64,000 nucleotides of DNA. Origin: Planotetraspora kaengkrachanensis. Its GTDB lineage: Bacteria > Actinomycetota > Actinomycetes > Streptosporangiales > Streptosporangiaceae. Below the pieces are notes generated by a model, which was not told the DNA's origin, made no database searches, and saw only the letters and a program-made list of their open reading frames with translations. Shown piece by piece: positions 26,483 through 36,652 of this stretch. How positions within the stretch are numbered: position 1 is the stretch's first letter; each line of letters begins with the position of its first letter. The DNA lies in NCBI RefSeq assembly GCF_016862895.1, contig NZ_BONV01000001.1, positions 186,001-250,000 of the forward strand, read 5' to 3'. The translations under genes and the position numbers were made by a program.

Positions 26483-27088
26483 GTGGACGTGACGAATCCT
26501 CTCGGGCTTCCCTGGTCCCCCGCGGCGAGCGCGCTTGCCGCCGAGCTGGAGGCGCGGTGGGCCGAGCCGCACCGGCGCTACCACACCACCACGCATCTGA
26601 GGGCCGTGCTCGCCGCGATCGAGCCGCTCGCCGGCCTGGCCGGGGACGCCGGCGCCGTACGGCTCGCCGCCTGGTTCCACGATGCCGTCTACGACGGGCG
26701 GCCGGGATGGGACGAGGAGCGCAGCGCCCAGCTCGCGCAGGCGCGCCTGCCCGCGTGCGGCGTGGTTCCCGGACGGGTGCGCGAGGTCGCCCGCCTGGTC
26801 CGGGTGACGGCCGATCACTCCTATGAGGCAGGCGACACGGACGCGGCCGTGCTGTGCGACGCCGACCTGGCCGTCCTCGGCGGTTCCCGGGAGGACTACG
26901 CGGCCTACGCGAGCGCCGTACGGGCCGAGTACCGCCACGTGCCCGACGACCTGTTCCGCGCGGGCAGGTCCGCCGTCCTGCGGCGGCTGCTGTCCGGCGA
27001 CCTGTACGGCACGGCCCTTGCGCGCGAGCTGTGGGACAGCGGCGCCCGGGAGAACATGACCCGCGAACTGGCCGCGCTCGGCGGCTAA
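26483..27088 (+). CDS. HD-domain metal-dependent phosphohydrolase
   Basis: 201 residues. Metal ligands of the HD fold are visible: RRYHTTTHLRAVLAAIE, AAWFHDAVYDGRPGWDEERSAQLA and VLCDADLAVLGGSREDYAAYASAVRAEY. This subfamily is predicted phosphohydrolase of unknown substrate. A -10-like TAACGT at 26476-26481 sits directly before GTG 26483, so the transcript is probably leaderless; another GTG two codons later is possible. It is divergent from the CoxD-like gene. Confidence 0.85.
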   Translation: MDVTNPLGLPWSPAASALAAELEARWAEPHRRYHTTTHLRAVLAAIEPLAGLAGDAGAVRLAAWFHDAVYDGRPGWDEERSAQLAQARLPACGVVPGRVREVARLVRVTADHSYEAGDTDAAVLCDADLAVLGGSREDYAAYASAVRAEYRHVPDDLFRAGRSAVLRRLLSGDLYGTALARELWDSGARENMTRELAALGG

Positions 27089-27208
27089 GCCCGGTGCGGG
27101 GGCGGCCGCGCTCAGAACCCGGCCGCGCTTCAGAACCCGGCCGCGCTCCCGGCATCCGCCCGTGCTCCCGGCATCCGGCCGCGCTTCGGTACCCGGCCGG
27201 CGCGGCGG
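27089..27208. repeat. Degenerate 18-19-base tandem repeats
   Basis: Between the convergent HD and DUF4031 genes the sequence repeats units of the form CGCTTCAGAACCCGGCCG: two near-identical CGCT(T)CAGAACCCGGCCG copies at about 27110-27145, two GCTCCCGGCATCCG(C/G)CCG copies to about 27180, and one CGCTTCGGTACCCGGCCG to about 27200. Five degenerate units in all. No coding or RNA signal seen. Confidence 0.55.
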
Positions 27209-27514
27209 TCAGGCCGGACGCGGAACGGACTCGGACGCCGGCGTGGCGGCGGGGCGGTGTTTGGGCCGGCGCAGGCCCGCGTCCCGCAGTCGCCGGACGA
27301 GCTCGCCGCTCGGCACCGGCTCCGCCCCGAGCTCGAGCGCGCGGTCGTAGACCGTCTCGGGCACGTCATAGTGATCACGGTCGAACCCGCGCTCGGGCAC
27401 GCCGAGCGTCCTGGCGAACGCGTGCAGTTCCTCATAGGAGACGTCGCTGACCAGGTGCGACCACAGCAGCCCGCGCGGGCCGGGCCAGTTGGGCCGGTCG
27501 ATCAGCACACTCAC
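27209..27514 (-). CDS. DUF4031 protein
   Basis: 101 residues; begins SVLIDRPNWPGPRGLLWSHLVSDVSYEELHAFA and contains RDHYDVPETVYDRALELGAEPV, the signature of DUF4031, a small actinobacterial family of unknown function. The C-terminal 20 residues (RPKHRPAATPASESVPRPA) are variable. No partner is evident. Start ATG or GTG at 27514 is the only sensible one. Confidence 0.85.
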   Translation of the reverse strand: MSVLIDRPNWPGPRGLLWSHLVSDVSYEELHAFARTLGVPERGFDRDHYDVPETVYDRALELGAEPVPSGELVRRLRDAGLRRPKHRPAATPASESVPRPA

Positions 27515-27599
27515 GTGACCTCCTCTGCCCGGCCTCGTCCGCCCGGGCGTCCCCCGGCACTGTACGGCCTGGCCTCGGCACTGTGCGGGCCCGGGAAAT

Positions 27600-27616
27600 T
27601 ACCAATTGACTTGGTA
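27600..27616 (+). promoter_or_regulatory. Candidate operator of the sulfonate operon
   Basis: TACCAA (27600-27605), a 5-base spacer TTGAC, then TTGGTA (27611-27616) form a perfect 6-base inverted repeat 56 bases before ssuC, in an AT-rich patch. The spacer itself reads as the start of a -35 box. The binding protein is unknown; a sulfur-responsive regulator is inferred from the operon content. Confidence 0.6.
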
Positions 27617-27672
27617 GGAAATAAAGGCAACCCTGGGGAGGACATCGCACACCATCCCTGCGAGGTACCTCC

Positions 27673-28506
27673 ATGTCCGTCCTTGAACTGGACACCCCGG
27701 TCCGGACCGAGCCGCAACCCGGCGCTCGGATCCGGCGCCGGCGGCTGCCGGGAAGAGCCTGGCAGCGCTGGATCAGCCCCTTGGTCCTCCTGCTCGCCTG
27801 GCAGATCGCGAGCACGACAGGCCTGCTGCCCACCCGACTGCTCGCCGCGCCGTCCACGATCGCCGCGACCGCGGTCGACCTGGTCCAGGCGGGGACGTTG
27901 CCCACGGCGATCGCCGTGTCGCTCCAGCGCGTGCTGATCGGCTTCACCGCCGGAGCCGTCGCCGGAGTCGGCCTGGCGCTGGTCGCCGGGCTGAGCCGCA
28001 GAGGCGAGAACGCGGTCGACCCGATCATGCAGATGCTCCGGGCGCTGCCGTTCTTCGGGCTCATCCCGCTGTTCATCCTGTGGTTCGGCATCGGCGAGGC
28101 GCCGAAGGTGCTGCTCGTGGCCCTCGCGGTGTCCTTCCCCCTCTACCTGAACACCTTCGCGGGCATCCGCGGGGTCGACGGGAAGCTGGCCGAGGTCGCC
28201 CGCACGGTCGGGCTCGGCAGAGCCCAGCTCATCCGGCACATCGTGTTGCCCGGCGCGCTCCCCCAGACGCTCGTCGGCCTCCGGCAGAGCCTCGGCGTGG
28301 CCTGGCTGGCACTGATCGTCGCCGAGCAGGTCAACGCCAACGCCGGCCTCGGCTACATGATCAACGACGCCCGGGAGTTCCTCCGTACCGACGTGATCGT
28401 CGTCGGCCTGCTCGTCTACAGCGCGCTCGGCCTGCTCACCGACGCGCTCGTCCGCCTGCTCGAAAGGAGGGCACTCACATGGCGACGCGAGTTCCTGGCG
28501 CGCTGA
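27673..28506 (+). CDS. ssuC: Aliphatic sulfonate ABC transporter permease
   Basis: 277 residues. Six-helix MetI-like permease of the SsuC/TauC group; EAA loop EVARTVGLGRAQLIRHIVLPGALPQTLVGLR contacts the ATPase. Conserved LPTRLLAAPSTIAATA and RALPFFGLIPLFILWFGIGEAPK are visible. ATG 27673 opens the ssuCBA-ssuD operon and overlaps ssuB by 28 bases. Substrate assigned by neighbours, mainly the monooxygenase SsuD. Confidence 0.92.
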   Translation: MSVLELDTPVRTEPQPGARIRRRRLPGRAWQRWISPLVLLLAWQIASTTGLLPTRLLAAPSTIAATAVDLVQAGTLPTAIAVSLQRVLIGFTAGAVAGVGLALVAGLSRRGENAVDPIMQMLRALPFFGLIPLFILWFGIGEAPKVLLVALAVSFPLYLNTFAGIRGVDGKLAEVARTVGLGRAQLIRHIVLPGALPQTLVGLRQSLGVAWLALIVAEQVNANAGLGYMINDAREFLRTDVIVVGLLVYSALGLLTDALVRLLERRALTWRREFLAR

Positions 28507-29225
28507 CCCGCACCGCCGCCCCCGCCGTGGCCGCCGTCGAGGCGCTCACCCGCGGGTTCGGCGAGCGCACGGTGCTCGACCGGCTCGACCTGGAGATCAC
28601 CCGGGGCGAGTTCATCGCGCTGCTCGGCCGCAGCGGCTCCGGCAAGTCGACCCTCCTTCGCGCGCTCGCCGGGCTCGACGACGAGGCCGAGGGCGGCCTG
28701 AGCGTCACCGGCTCCGTGGCGGTCGCCTTCCAGGAGCCTCGGCTCGTGCCGTGGAAACGGGTCCACGCCAACGTCACCCTCGGCCTGGCCGTACCCGACG
28801 CGAAGGAGAAGGCGGACGCCGCGCTTGCGGAGGTCGGCCTCACCGAGCGGGCCGGCGCCTGGCCGCTCACGCTCTCCGGCGGCGAGGCCCAGCGGGCCAG
28901 CCTGGCGCGCGCCCTGGTCCGCGACCCCGACCTGCTGCTGCTCGACGAGCCGTTCAGCGCCCTGGACGCGCTGACCCGGATCACCATCCACCAACTGGTC
29001 CTCGATCTGTGGTCCGTCCACCGGCCCGCCGTGCTGCTGGTCACCCACGACGTCGACGAGGCGCTCCTGCTCGCCGACCGTGTGCTCGTCCTCGACCAGG
29101 GGCGCATCGCGCACGAGTCGGCGGTACCGGCTCCGCGTCCCCGCCACCGCGACCATCCCGATCTCACCTCCCTCCGCAGGACCCTCCTCGCCGCTCTCGG
29201 CGTGTCCCCCGAAGGAACCACATGA
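28479..29225 (+). CDS. ssuB: Aliphatic sulfonate ABC transporter ATP-binding protein
   Basis: 248 residues from ATG 28479, which has a strong AAAGGAGG nine bases upstream. Walker A LLGRSGSGKSTLLRAL, Q-loop VAFQEPRLVPWKRV, signature LSGGEAQRASLARALV, Walker B LLLLDEPFSALDALTR and switch His in LLVTHDVDEALLLADRVLVLD. NitT/TauT-family ATPase powering the SsuC permease. Overlaps ssuC by 28 bases and the binding-protein gene by 4 (ATGA). Confidence 0.94.
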   Translation: MATRVPGALTRTAAPAVAAVEALTRGFGERTVLDRLDLEITRGEFIALLGRSGSGKSTLLRALAGLDDEAEGGLSVTGSVAVAFQEPRLVPWKRVHANVTLGLAVPDAKEKADAALAEVGLTERAGAWPLTLSGGEAQRASLARALVRDPDLLLLDEPFSALDALTRITIHQLVLDLWSVHRPAVLLVTHDVDEALLLADRVLVLDQGRIAHESAVPAPRPRHRDHPDLTSLRRTLLAALGVSPEGTT

Positions 29226-30217
29226 CCAGGAAACTGCTCGCGGCCCTGTTACTCACCACGTTGGCCGCCACGGCCTGCTCCTCCACCGACTCTGCGGGCG
29301 GCTCCACCTCGGGCGGCGCGGCGAGCGGCTCGGGCGTCACCCTGCGGGTCGGCGACCAGAAGGCCGGGTCCCAGGCCCTGCTCAAGGCCGCCGGCCTGCT
29401 CGACGGCACGTCGTACAAGATCACCTGGTCGCAGTTCACGTCGGGCCCGCCGATGCTGGAGGCGATCAACGCGGGCGCGGTCGACATCGGCGGCGTCGGC
29501 AACACCCCGCCCATCTTCGCCGCCGCCGCAGGGTCGAAGATCAAGGTCGTCTCGGCCTACCGGCAGAACCTGGCCGCAGCCGCGATCCTGGTGCCGCAGA
29601 ACTCCGCCATCGCCTCACCCGACCAGCTCAAGGACAAGAAGGTCGCCGTCGCCAAGGGCAGCTCGGCGCACTACCACCTGCTCTCCGTGCTGAAGAAGTC
29701 CGGCCTGTCGTTCAAGGACATCCAGCCGCAGTACCTTCAGCCCGCCGACGCCCTTGCGGCGTTCTCCTCCGGCACCATCGACGCCTGGGCGATCTGGGAC
29801 CCCTTCACCTCCCAGGCCGAGTTGCAGAACAAGGCCAGGCTCCTGGTCGACGGCAACGGGTACGTCAACGGTCTCAACTTCCAGGTCGCGGCGCCGGGCG
29901 CGCTCGAGGACGCGGGCAAGGACGCGGCGATCCGCGACTACCTCACCCGCCTCACCAAGGCGCGGGTCTGGGCCGCCGGCCACCAGGCCGAGTGGGCCAA
30001 GGTGTGGGCGCAGGAGACCGGCCTTCCCGTCGAGGTCGCCAACGCGGCCGTCGCCAACACGGTCGCCACGCCCATCGTGATCGACGACTCCGTCGTCACG
30101 TCGGAGCAGCAGATGGCCGACGCGTTCGGCGCCGAGGGTCTGATCCCCGGCGGCCTCACGTTCTCGGATTTCGTCGATGACCGGTTCAACGACGTCGTAG
30201 CGAAGGGTCAGCAGTGA
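29222..30217 (+). CDS. ssuA: Sulfonate-binding lipoprotein
   Basis: 331 residues. Lipoprotein signal: MTRKLLAALLLTTLAATACSS, with Cys at about 19 as the lipid anchor, then a Ser/Gly linker. The mature protein is an SsuA/TauA-type binding protein: LRVGDQKAGSQALLKAAG, GPPMLEAINAGAVDIGGVGNTPPIFAAAAGSKIKVV, and FSSGTIDAWAIWDPFTSQAEL. Delivers alkanesulfonates to SsuBC on the outer face of the membrane. Overlaps ssuB and ssuD by 4 bases each. Confidence 0.93.
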   Translation: MTRKLLAALLLTTLAATACSSTDSAGGSTSGGAASGSGVTLRVGDQKAGSQALLKAAGLLDGTSYKITWSQFTSGPPMLEAINAGAVDIGGVGNTPPIFAAAAGSKIKVVSAYRQNLAAAAILVPQNSAIASPDQLKDKKVAVAKGSSAHYHLLSVLKKSGLSFKDIQPQYLQPADALAAFSSGTIDAWAIWDPFTSQAELQNKARLLVDGNGYVNGLNFQVAAPGALEDAGKDAAIRDYLTRLTKARVWAAGHQAEWAKVWAQETGLPVEVANAAVANTVATPIVIDDSVVTSEQQMADAFGAEGLIPGGLTFSDFVDDRFNDVVAKGQQ

Positions 30218-31347
30218 AATTCCATTGGTTCCTGCCCACGACGGGTGACAGCAGGGCGATCGTCGGCGGCGGCCACGGCCTGCACCGGGCACACGGCCAC
30301 TCCGCGGCTGAGGTGTACCGCCCGCCGTCGGTCGACTACCTGGGCCAGATCGCCCGCTCGGCCGAACAACTCGGCTTCGAGGCCGTGCTCACTCCGACAG
30401 GCACGTTCTGCGAGGACGCGTGGCTCGTCACGGCCGCGCTCACCCAGGTGACCAAGCGGCTGAAGTTCCTCGTCGCCTTCCGGCCCGGCGCCTTGTCGCC
30501 GACCCTCGCCGCGCAGATGGCCGCGACCTATCAGCGGATATCCGGCGGACGGCTCCTGCTGAACATCGTCACCGGCGGGGAGACCGTCGAGCAGAAGAGG
30601 TTCGGCGACCATCTGTCCAAGGACGAGCGGTACGCGAGGACCGACGAGTTCCTCTCGATCGTCAGAGGGGCGTGGGAGGGGCCGTTCGACTTCAAGGGCG
30701 CCTACTACGACGTCGAGGGCGCACAGGTCGCCGAGTCGCCGTCACCCGTTCCCGAGCTCTACTTCGGCGGTTCGTCGGCCGCCGCGGGCCCGGTCGCGGC
30801 CAAGCACGTGAACGTCTACCTGACGTGGGGCGAGCCGCCGTCGCAGGTCGCGGCCAAGCTCGACTGGATCAGGGAGCTCGCCGCGGCCCAGGGCCGTACT
30901 CTGCGCTTCGGCATCCGGCTGCACGTGATCACCCGGGACACCCCGGGCGAGGCGTGGGAGGAGGCCCAGCGACTGCTCGACCGGATCGACCGGGCGGACA
31001 TCGCGTCGGCGAAGGCCGTCCTCGGCCGCAGCGACTCGGTGGGGCAAAAGCGCATGCTCGCCCTGCACGCGGACTTCGACGGCGGCAAGGCCCGGGACCT
31101 GGAGATCCACCCCAACCTGTGGGCCGGGGTCGGCCTCGTCCGGGGAGGCGCGGGAACGGCCCTGGTCGGCAGCCACCAGGAGGTCGCCGACCTGATCGAG
31201 GAGTACGCCTCCCTCGGCATCGAGGAGTTCGTCCTGTCCGGCTACCCCCACCTGGAGGAGGCCTACTGGTTCGGTGAGGGCGTCCTGCCCGAACTCCGCC
31301 GCCGCGGCCTGCTCGAGGCCGCCGCGCCGGTGCTGCGCAGCGCCTGA
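30214..31347 (+). CDS. ssuD: FMNH2-dependent alkanesulfonate monooxygenase
   Basis: 377 residues. Luciferase-like enzyme that cleaves the C-S bond of alkanesulfonates with reduced FMN and O2, releasing sulfite. Starts MKFHWFLPTTGDSRAIVGGG and contains SVDYLGQIARSAEQLGFEAVLTPTGTFCEDAW, ISGGRLLLNIVTGGE and LSGYPHLEEAYWFGEGVLPEL, close to SsuD. GTG 30214 overlaps the SsuA stop. No dedicated SsuE flavin reductase lies in the window, so reduced FMN must come from elsewhere; the FMN-supply genes are nearby. Confidence 0.95.
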   Translation: MKFHWFLPTTGDSRAIVGGGHGLHRAHGHSAAEVYRPPSVDYLGQIARSAEQLGFEAVLTPTGTFCEDAWLVTAALTQVTKRLKFLVAFRPGALSPTLAAQMAATYQRISGGRLLLNIVTGGETVEQKRFGDHLSKDERYARTDEFLSIVRGAWEGPFDFKGAYYDVEGAQVAESPSPVPELYFGGSSAAAGPVAAKHVNVYLTWGEPPSQVAAKLDWIRELAAAQGRTLRFGIRLHVITRDTPGEAWEEAQRLLDRIDRADIASAKAVLGRSDSVGQKRMLALHADFDGGKARDLEIHPNLWAGVGLVRGGAGTALVGSHQEVADLIEEYASLGIEEFVLSGYPHLEEAYWFGEGVLPELRRRGLLEAAAPVLRSA

Positions 31348-31489
31348 ACGCCGCCGGAGCCCGCACGCGGCGCCGGAACCCTCGCCCGCGCGCTCGCCGT
31401 GAGGACCCGCGCGCTCGCCGTGAGGACCTGCGCACTCGCGGGGAGGAGACGTGGCGCCGTGCCCGCAGGACGCGGGCGCCCGCCCGGGG
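31348..31489. repeat. 20-base tandem duplication downstream of ssuD
   Basis: CCCGCGCGCTCGCCGTGAGGA occurs twice in tandem, about 31385-31404 and 31405-31424, followed by a degenerate third copy. It lies between the convergent ssuD and PH-domain genes. No function is evident. Confidence 0.6.
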
Positions 31490-32020
31490 TCACACCCGGT
31501 CGGGCGCCTCGCCGCGGTCGTGGATGAGGGCGCTCAGCTCCGCGACCGCCTTGCGGGACCGCTCCCGCTCCGTGCTCTGGATGCCCATCGCGCCCAGGCT
31601 GAGGCCGTTCGCCAGATCGAGCTTGGGCCAGGGGTCGCCTTCGGCCATCGTGATGTCGAGGACCTCCGGCCATTCGTAGCGGTGAACCCTGAGCGGGTTC
31701 ACCACCGTGATCCCCCGCTCGTCGGCCGTGACCCGGGCGCGCCCGAGCAGGTGCAGCAGCCCCGCCACGAGGCAGCCGAACGCCACCAGGCCGAGCCTGT
31801 CGGGCAGCTTGAACTGCTCGGGCAACATCAACGCGAGGACGACCGCGCCCACGACCATGACCACCGCCAGGCCGTACGCGATGATCGGGGTCTGGCGGGG
31901 GCGCCACGTCACGGGCAGCGACGGCGGTCTGCGCTCATCCATGACGACCCGCCGAGGGGGCGCGGACGGCGCGGGATGCGCCGCCGGGGACGGCCGCGCG
32001 GGGATGGCCCGGTCTGTCAC
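31490..32020 (-). CDS. PH-domain membrane protein
   Basis: 176 residues from GTG 32020, which follows GGGGGAGG. A Pro/Arg-rich leader, two helices (about 47-65 TPIIAYGLAVVMVVGAVVLAL and 75-93 LGLVAFGCLVAGLLHLL), then a short beta-rich domain (ARVTADERGITVVNPLRVHRYEWPEVLDITMAEGDPWPKLDL) typical of bacterial PH-like (bPH6) proteins adjacent to ribH in actinobacteria. Function unknown. ATG 31942 is an alternative start. Confidence 0.78.
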   Translation of the reverse strand: MTDRAIPARPSPAAHPAPSAPPRRVVMDERRPPSLPVTWRPRQTPIIAYGLAVVMVVGAVVLALMLPEQFKLPDRLGLVAFGCLVAGLLHLLGRARVTADERGITVVNPLRVHRYEWPEVLDITMAEGDPWPKLDLANGLSLGAMGIQSTERERSRKAVAELSALIHDRGEAPDRV

Positions 32021-32040
32021 GGACCTCCCCCGCCGGCTTC

Positions 32041-32156
32041 TGCATGATCACCAATTGGGTCTTCCCAGCTGAGATGGCCTCGATGCGAACCTGTGCATGA
32101 TCACGGAACGTGTCCTGGCCGGTCAAGTGAGCCATCCGCGAATCCGTGCATGATCA

Positions 32157-32157
<1 letters not shown>
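32041..32157. repeat. Three identical 11-bp repeats with 53-base period
   Basis: TGCATGATCAC occurs at 32041, 32094 and 32147, exactly 53 bases apart; the 42 bases after each copy show only weak similarity (for example GTC.T and GCGAA..C). The repeat contains the TGATCA palindrome. It fills the gap between the ribH stop and the PH-gene start. No ORF of substance is present. A shared protein-binding site or a degenerate tandem array are possible. Confidence 0.75.
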
Positions 32158-33884
<1,727 letters not shown>

Positions 33885-33888
<4 letters not shown>

Positions 33889-34517
33889 ACCGTCACCGCT
33901 CTCAACTGCCGCGACTGGCGCAGCCAGTCACGGAACCCGATGGCCACCATGACAAGGAAGATGCCGTAGACCGCTCCCGAGACCACCAGGCCCGACGAGA
34001 ACGCCAGCGGCACGCCGATCACGTCGACGGCCACCCAGATCACCCAGAAGTCCACCAGCGCCCTCCCCTGAGCCCAGGTGGCCACGGCGCTGCCGACGAA
34101 GATGTACGCGTCCGGCCACGGAGCCCACGAGATGTTCAGGCCGCGCGAGTTGAGGTAGGTGAACAGGAGCGCGACCGCCAGCGTGCCCAGCGCCATCAGC
34201 GCGACCACGAGCGTCCTCTCCCACGGGGTGGCCGACCTGATCGGCAGTGCGGCGCCGCCGCGCGTGCCCCGCGACCAGCGGACCCATCCGTAGACGGCCA
34301 GCACGGCGAACAGCGCCTGCTTGAGCGCGTTGCCCGTGATGTGGGCGCTGATGGACGCGGCGAACAGCAGCGCGGACGAGGCGAACTGCACCGGCCACGT
34401 CCAGATCGTCTTCCTGATCGCGAGCCAGACCGTCGTCAGGGCGCCCACGTTCCCGACCAGGTCGGTCCAGAGCACGTGCTGCCCCGCCACGTCGAATCCC
34501 GCCTCTGTCCAGCTCAT
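33885..34517 (-). CDS. ribM: PnuC-family riboflavin transporter (RibM/PnuX-like)
   Basis: 210 residues from ATG 34517, multi-helix membrane protein of the PnuC fold: [42 protein letters not shown] and [44 protein letters not shown]. PnuC itself carries nicotinamide riboside, but relatives inside FMN-riboswitch-controlled rib operons (RibM/PnuX) carry riboflavin; that context favours riboflavin here. It overlaps ribE and ribBA by 4 bases each, so it is translated with them. The frame is open upstream through ribE as a shadow. Confidence 0.85.
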
Positions 34518-35110
34518 GCGCGCGCCCCCGTGGTGAGCTTCTCGACGTACTTGGCGATCACGTCGACCTCGAGGTTGACCGGCTCGCCCGGCTGCTTGCC
34601 GCCGAGCGTGGTGAGCCCGAGCGTGGTGGGGATCAGGCTGACGGCGAAGGACTCCGCGTCCACTGCGGCCACGGTCAGGCTCACCCCGTCGACCGCGATC
34701 GACCCCTTCTCGACCACGTACCGGTTCAGGTCGGCGGGCAGGGAGATCCGGACGATCTCCCAGTGCTCGGCGGGTTCGCGCGACAGCACCCGGCCGGTGC
34801 CGTCGACGTGGCCCTGGACGATGTGCCCGCCCAGGCGCTGGTCGGCGCGCACCGCCCGTTCGAGGTTGACCCGCGACCCCGCCCGCAGCGCGCCGAGCGA
34901 CGAGCGGTCCAGCGTCTCCTTCATGACGTCGGCGGTGAACGCGTCCCCCTGGACGTCCACGACCGTGAGGCACACGCCGTTGACGGCGATCGAGTCTCCG
35001 TGCCGGGCGTCGCCCGTGACGACCTTGCCGCGCACCGACAGGCGCGCCGCGTCGGCCTGGGGCTCGACCGCGACGACCTCGCCGAGCTCCTCGACGATTC
35101 CGGTGAACAT
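34514..35110 (-). CDS. ribE: Riboflavin synthase, alpha chain
   Basis: 198 residues. Two repeated lumazine-binding barrels: MFTGIVEELGEVVAVE with GDSIAVNGVCLTVVDV in the first, LGGHIVQGHVDGTGRVL and GSIAVDGVSLTVAAVD in the second. Dismutates two lumazine molecules to riboflavin. Starts directly after the ribD stop (no gap). Confidence 0.97.
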   Translation of the reverse strand: MFTGIVEELGEVVAVEPQADAARLSVRGKVVTGDARHGDSIAVNGVCLTVVDVQGDAFTADVMKETLDRSSLGALRAGSRVNLERAVRADQRLGGHIVQGHVDGTGRVLSREPAEHWEIVRISLPADLNRYVVEKGSIAVDGVSLTVAAVDAESFAVSLIPTTLGLTTLGGKQPGEPVNLEVDVIAKYVEKLTTGARA

Positions 35111-36196
35111 TCAGCTCTCCTTAGGTGGTGCCGGCCGCAGGACGAGCCTGAGGTCCGGTCCGACGGGGGTCACTTCCTCGAACTCGAGGCGGAGGATCTC
35201 GCCGATCGTGGTCACGCCCGCGGATCCGAGGGCCGCGGCCCCCGATCCCAGCAACGCGGGCGCGATGTAGCAGACGACCCTGTCGACCAGGCCTTCTCTG
35301 AGGAAGGACCCGGCGAGGGTCGGTCCGCCTTCGAGCAACGCACTCATGACCTGCCTCCCGTGCAGCTCAGCCATGAGCGCGTGGAGGTCTATTCCTCCGG
35401 GCGCGCGCGGCAGCCGTACGGCCAGGCCGAGGTGCGCGGGGACGTCCGCGTCGTCCGCGACGGCGACGAGCGCAGGCTCGTCGCCCGTGAGGATCCTGGC
35501 CGAGGCGGGCGTGCGGGCGTCGGAGTCGACGACCACCCGCAGCGGCGGGCGGGCCGGGCCCCCGGGCACGCGGGCGGTGAGCTGGGGGTCGTCGGCGACG
35601 ACGGTGCCGATACCGGCGATGACGGCGTCGTTCGCGGCCCGCAGCAGGTGCACGTCGGCCCTGGCCTCGGGTGAGGTGATCCACTGGCTGGTGCCGTCCT
35701 CGGCCGCCGACCGCCCGTCGAGCGTCGCGGCGAACTTCCAGGTGACGTACGGTCTGCGCTCACGGATGAACGTGAGCCAGGCCGCGTTGACCTGCTCCGC
35801 CTCCTCGGCCAGCACGCCGGTGACGACCTCGATCCCGTTGCGGCGCAACCGGTCGACGCCCCCAGCGGCCAGGGGGTTGGGGTCGGTCACGGCGACCACG
35901 ACCCGTGCGATGCCCGCGTCCATCAGGGCGCCGCTGCACGGCCCCGTCCTGCCGGTGTGGTCACAGGGCTCGAGGGTGACGTACGCGGTGCCGCCCCTGG
36001 CCCGTTCGCCGGCCTCGCGCAGTGCCACGACCTCGGCGTGGGGGCCGCCGGCGTAGGCGTGGAACCCCTCTCCCGCGACCTGTCCCGAGGCGTCGAGGAC
36101 CACACACCCGACGACGGGATTGGGGCTCGTGCCACCGTGGCCGCGCGCCGCCAGCCCGATCGCGCGGCGCATGTGAATGATGTCCTGCGGACTCAC
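35111..36196 (-). CDS. ribD: Riboflavin deaminase/reductase RibD
   Basis: 361 residues from GTG 36196 (GAGAGG upstream). The N-terminal zinc deaminase domain has PHAEVVALREAG and VTLEPCDHTGRTGPCSGALMDAG; the C-terminal reductase domain has YVTWKFAATLDGRSAAEDGTSQWIT and SALLEGGPTLAGSFLREGLVDRVVCYIAP. Performs the second and third steps of riboflavin synthesis. It is the first gene after the FMN riboswitch; a longer frame to 36253 covers leader sequence only. Confidence 0.96.
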   Translation of the reverse strand: MSPQDIIHMRRAIGLAARGHGGTSPNPVVGCVVLDASGQVAGEGFHAYAGGPHAEVVALREAGERARGGTAYVTLEPCDHTGRTGPCSGALMDAGIARVVVAVTDPNPLAAGGVDRLRRNGIEVVTGVLAEEAEQVNAAWLTFIRERRPYVTWKFAATLDGRSAAEDGTSQWITSPEARADVHLLRAANDAVIAGIGTVVADDPQLTARVPGGPARPPLRVVVDSDARTPASARILTGDEPALVAVADDADVPAHLGLAVRLPRAPGGIDLHALMAELHGRQVMSALLEGGPTLAGSFLREGLVDRVVCYIAPALLGSGAAALGSAGVTTIGEILRLEFEEVTPVGPDLRLVLRPAPPKES

Positions 36197-36310
36197 CCGG
36201 GTCGTCCTCTCGCCTGTGTCGCCACGGCGGGCCCCGGGGGTGGACGGACGCACTGAAACGTCACGTCAGCAGACGACGGACGCCCTCCGGGCACCGTCAT
36301 CCGCTCGCGC

Positions 36311-36462
36311 GCTGCCTCCCATCCGGACTTTCACCGTCGGTCCTGGAGTCTCACCAGGTCCACCGGCCGATGGCTTCGGCCGGGTCGCGGACTTCACCCG
36401 TCTGCCTCCAGAGGAGGTCGCGAGTGTCACCGCCGGTTCGGAATTACACCGACCCCGGAGCA
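36311..36462 (-). ncRNA. FMN riboswitch (RFN element)
   Basis: On the minus strand the conserved RFN pieces appear in order: GGGGTCGGTGTAATTCCGAACCGGCGGTGA, then TGAAGTCCGCGACCC, then GGTGGACCTGGTGAGACTCC, and finally GACGGTGAAAGTCCGGATGGGAGGC. This matches the FMN aptamer, which turns off riboflavin genes when FMN is abundant. It precedes ribD by about 115 bases. Whether it acts by termination or by blocking ribosome access cannot be told. Confidence 0.95.
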
Positions 36463-36630
36463 CGCTTGCTCTGTCTTTACCAGTGTGCCATGAGCGGCAC
36501 GCTCACCATTGTGCAGGATCCAGTCAAATCAGACACACCCGGCTGGCCTGGGCGTTTCGGCCGCCCCCTAAGTCCCAGCGACCACATCGGCCACCGGCCG
36601 ATGTGCGGACTGTCCACAGGGCGTCCGTGT

Positions 36631-36652
36631 TGTGTCACGAAACCATGACACA
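36631..36652 (+). promoter_or_regulatory. Inverted repeat upstream of the dipeptide transport operon
   Basis: TGTGTCA (36631-36637), 8-base spacer CGAAACCA, then TGACACA (36646-36652): a perfect 7-base inverted repeat. A further AGTGTCAT lies at about 36674. Position about 210 bases before the first gene suggests an operator or an upstream activator site; no regulator gene is adjacent. Confidence 0.5.
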
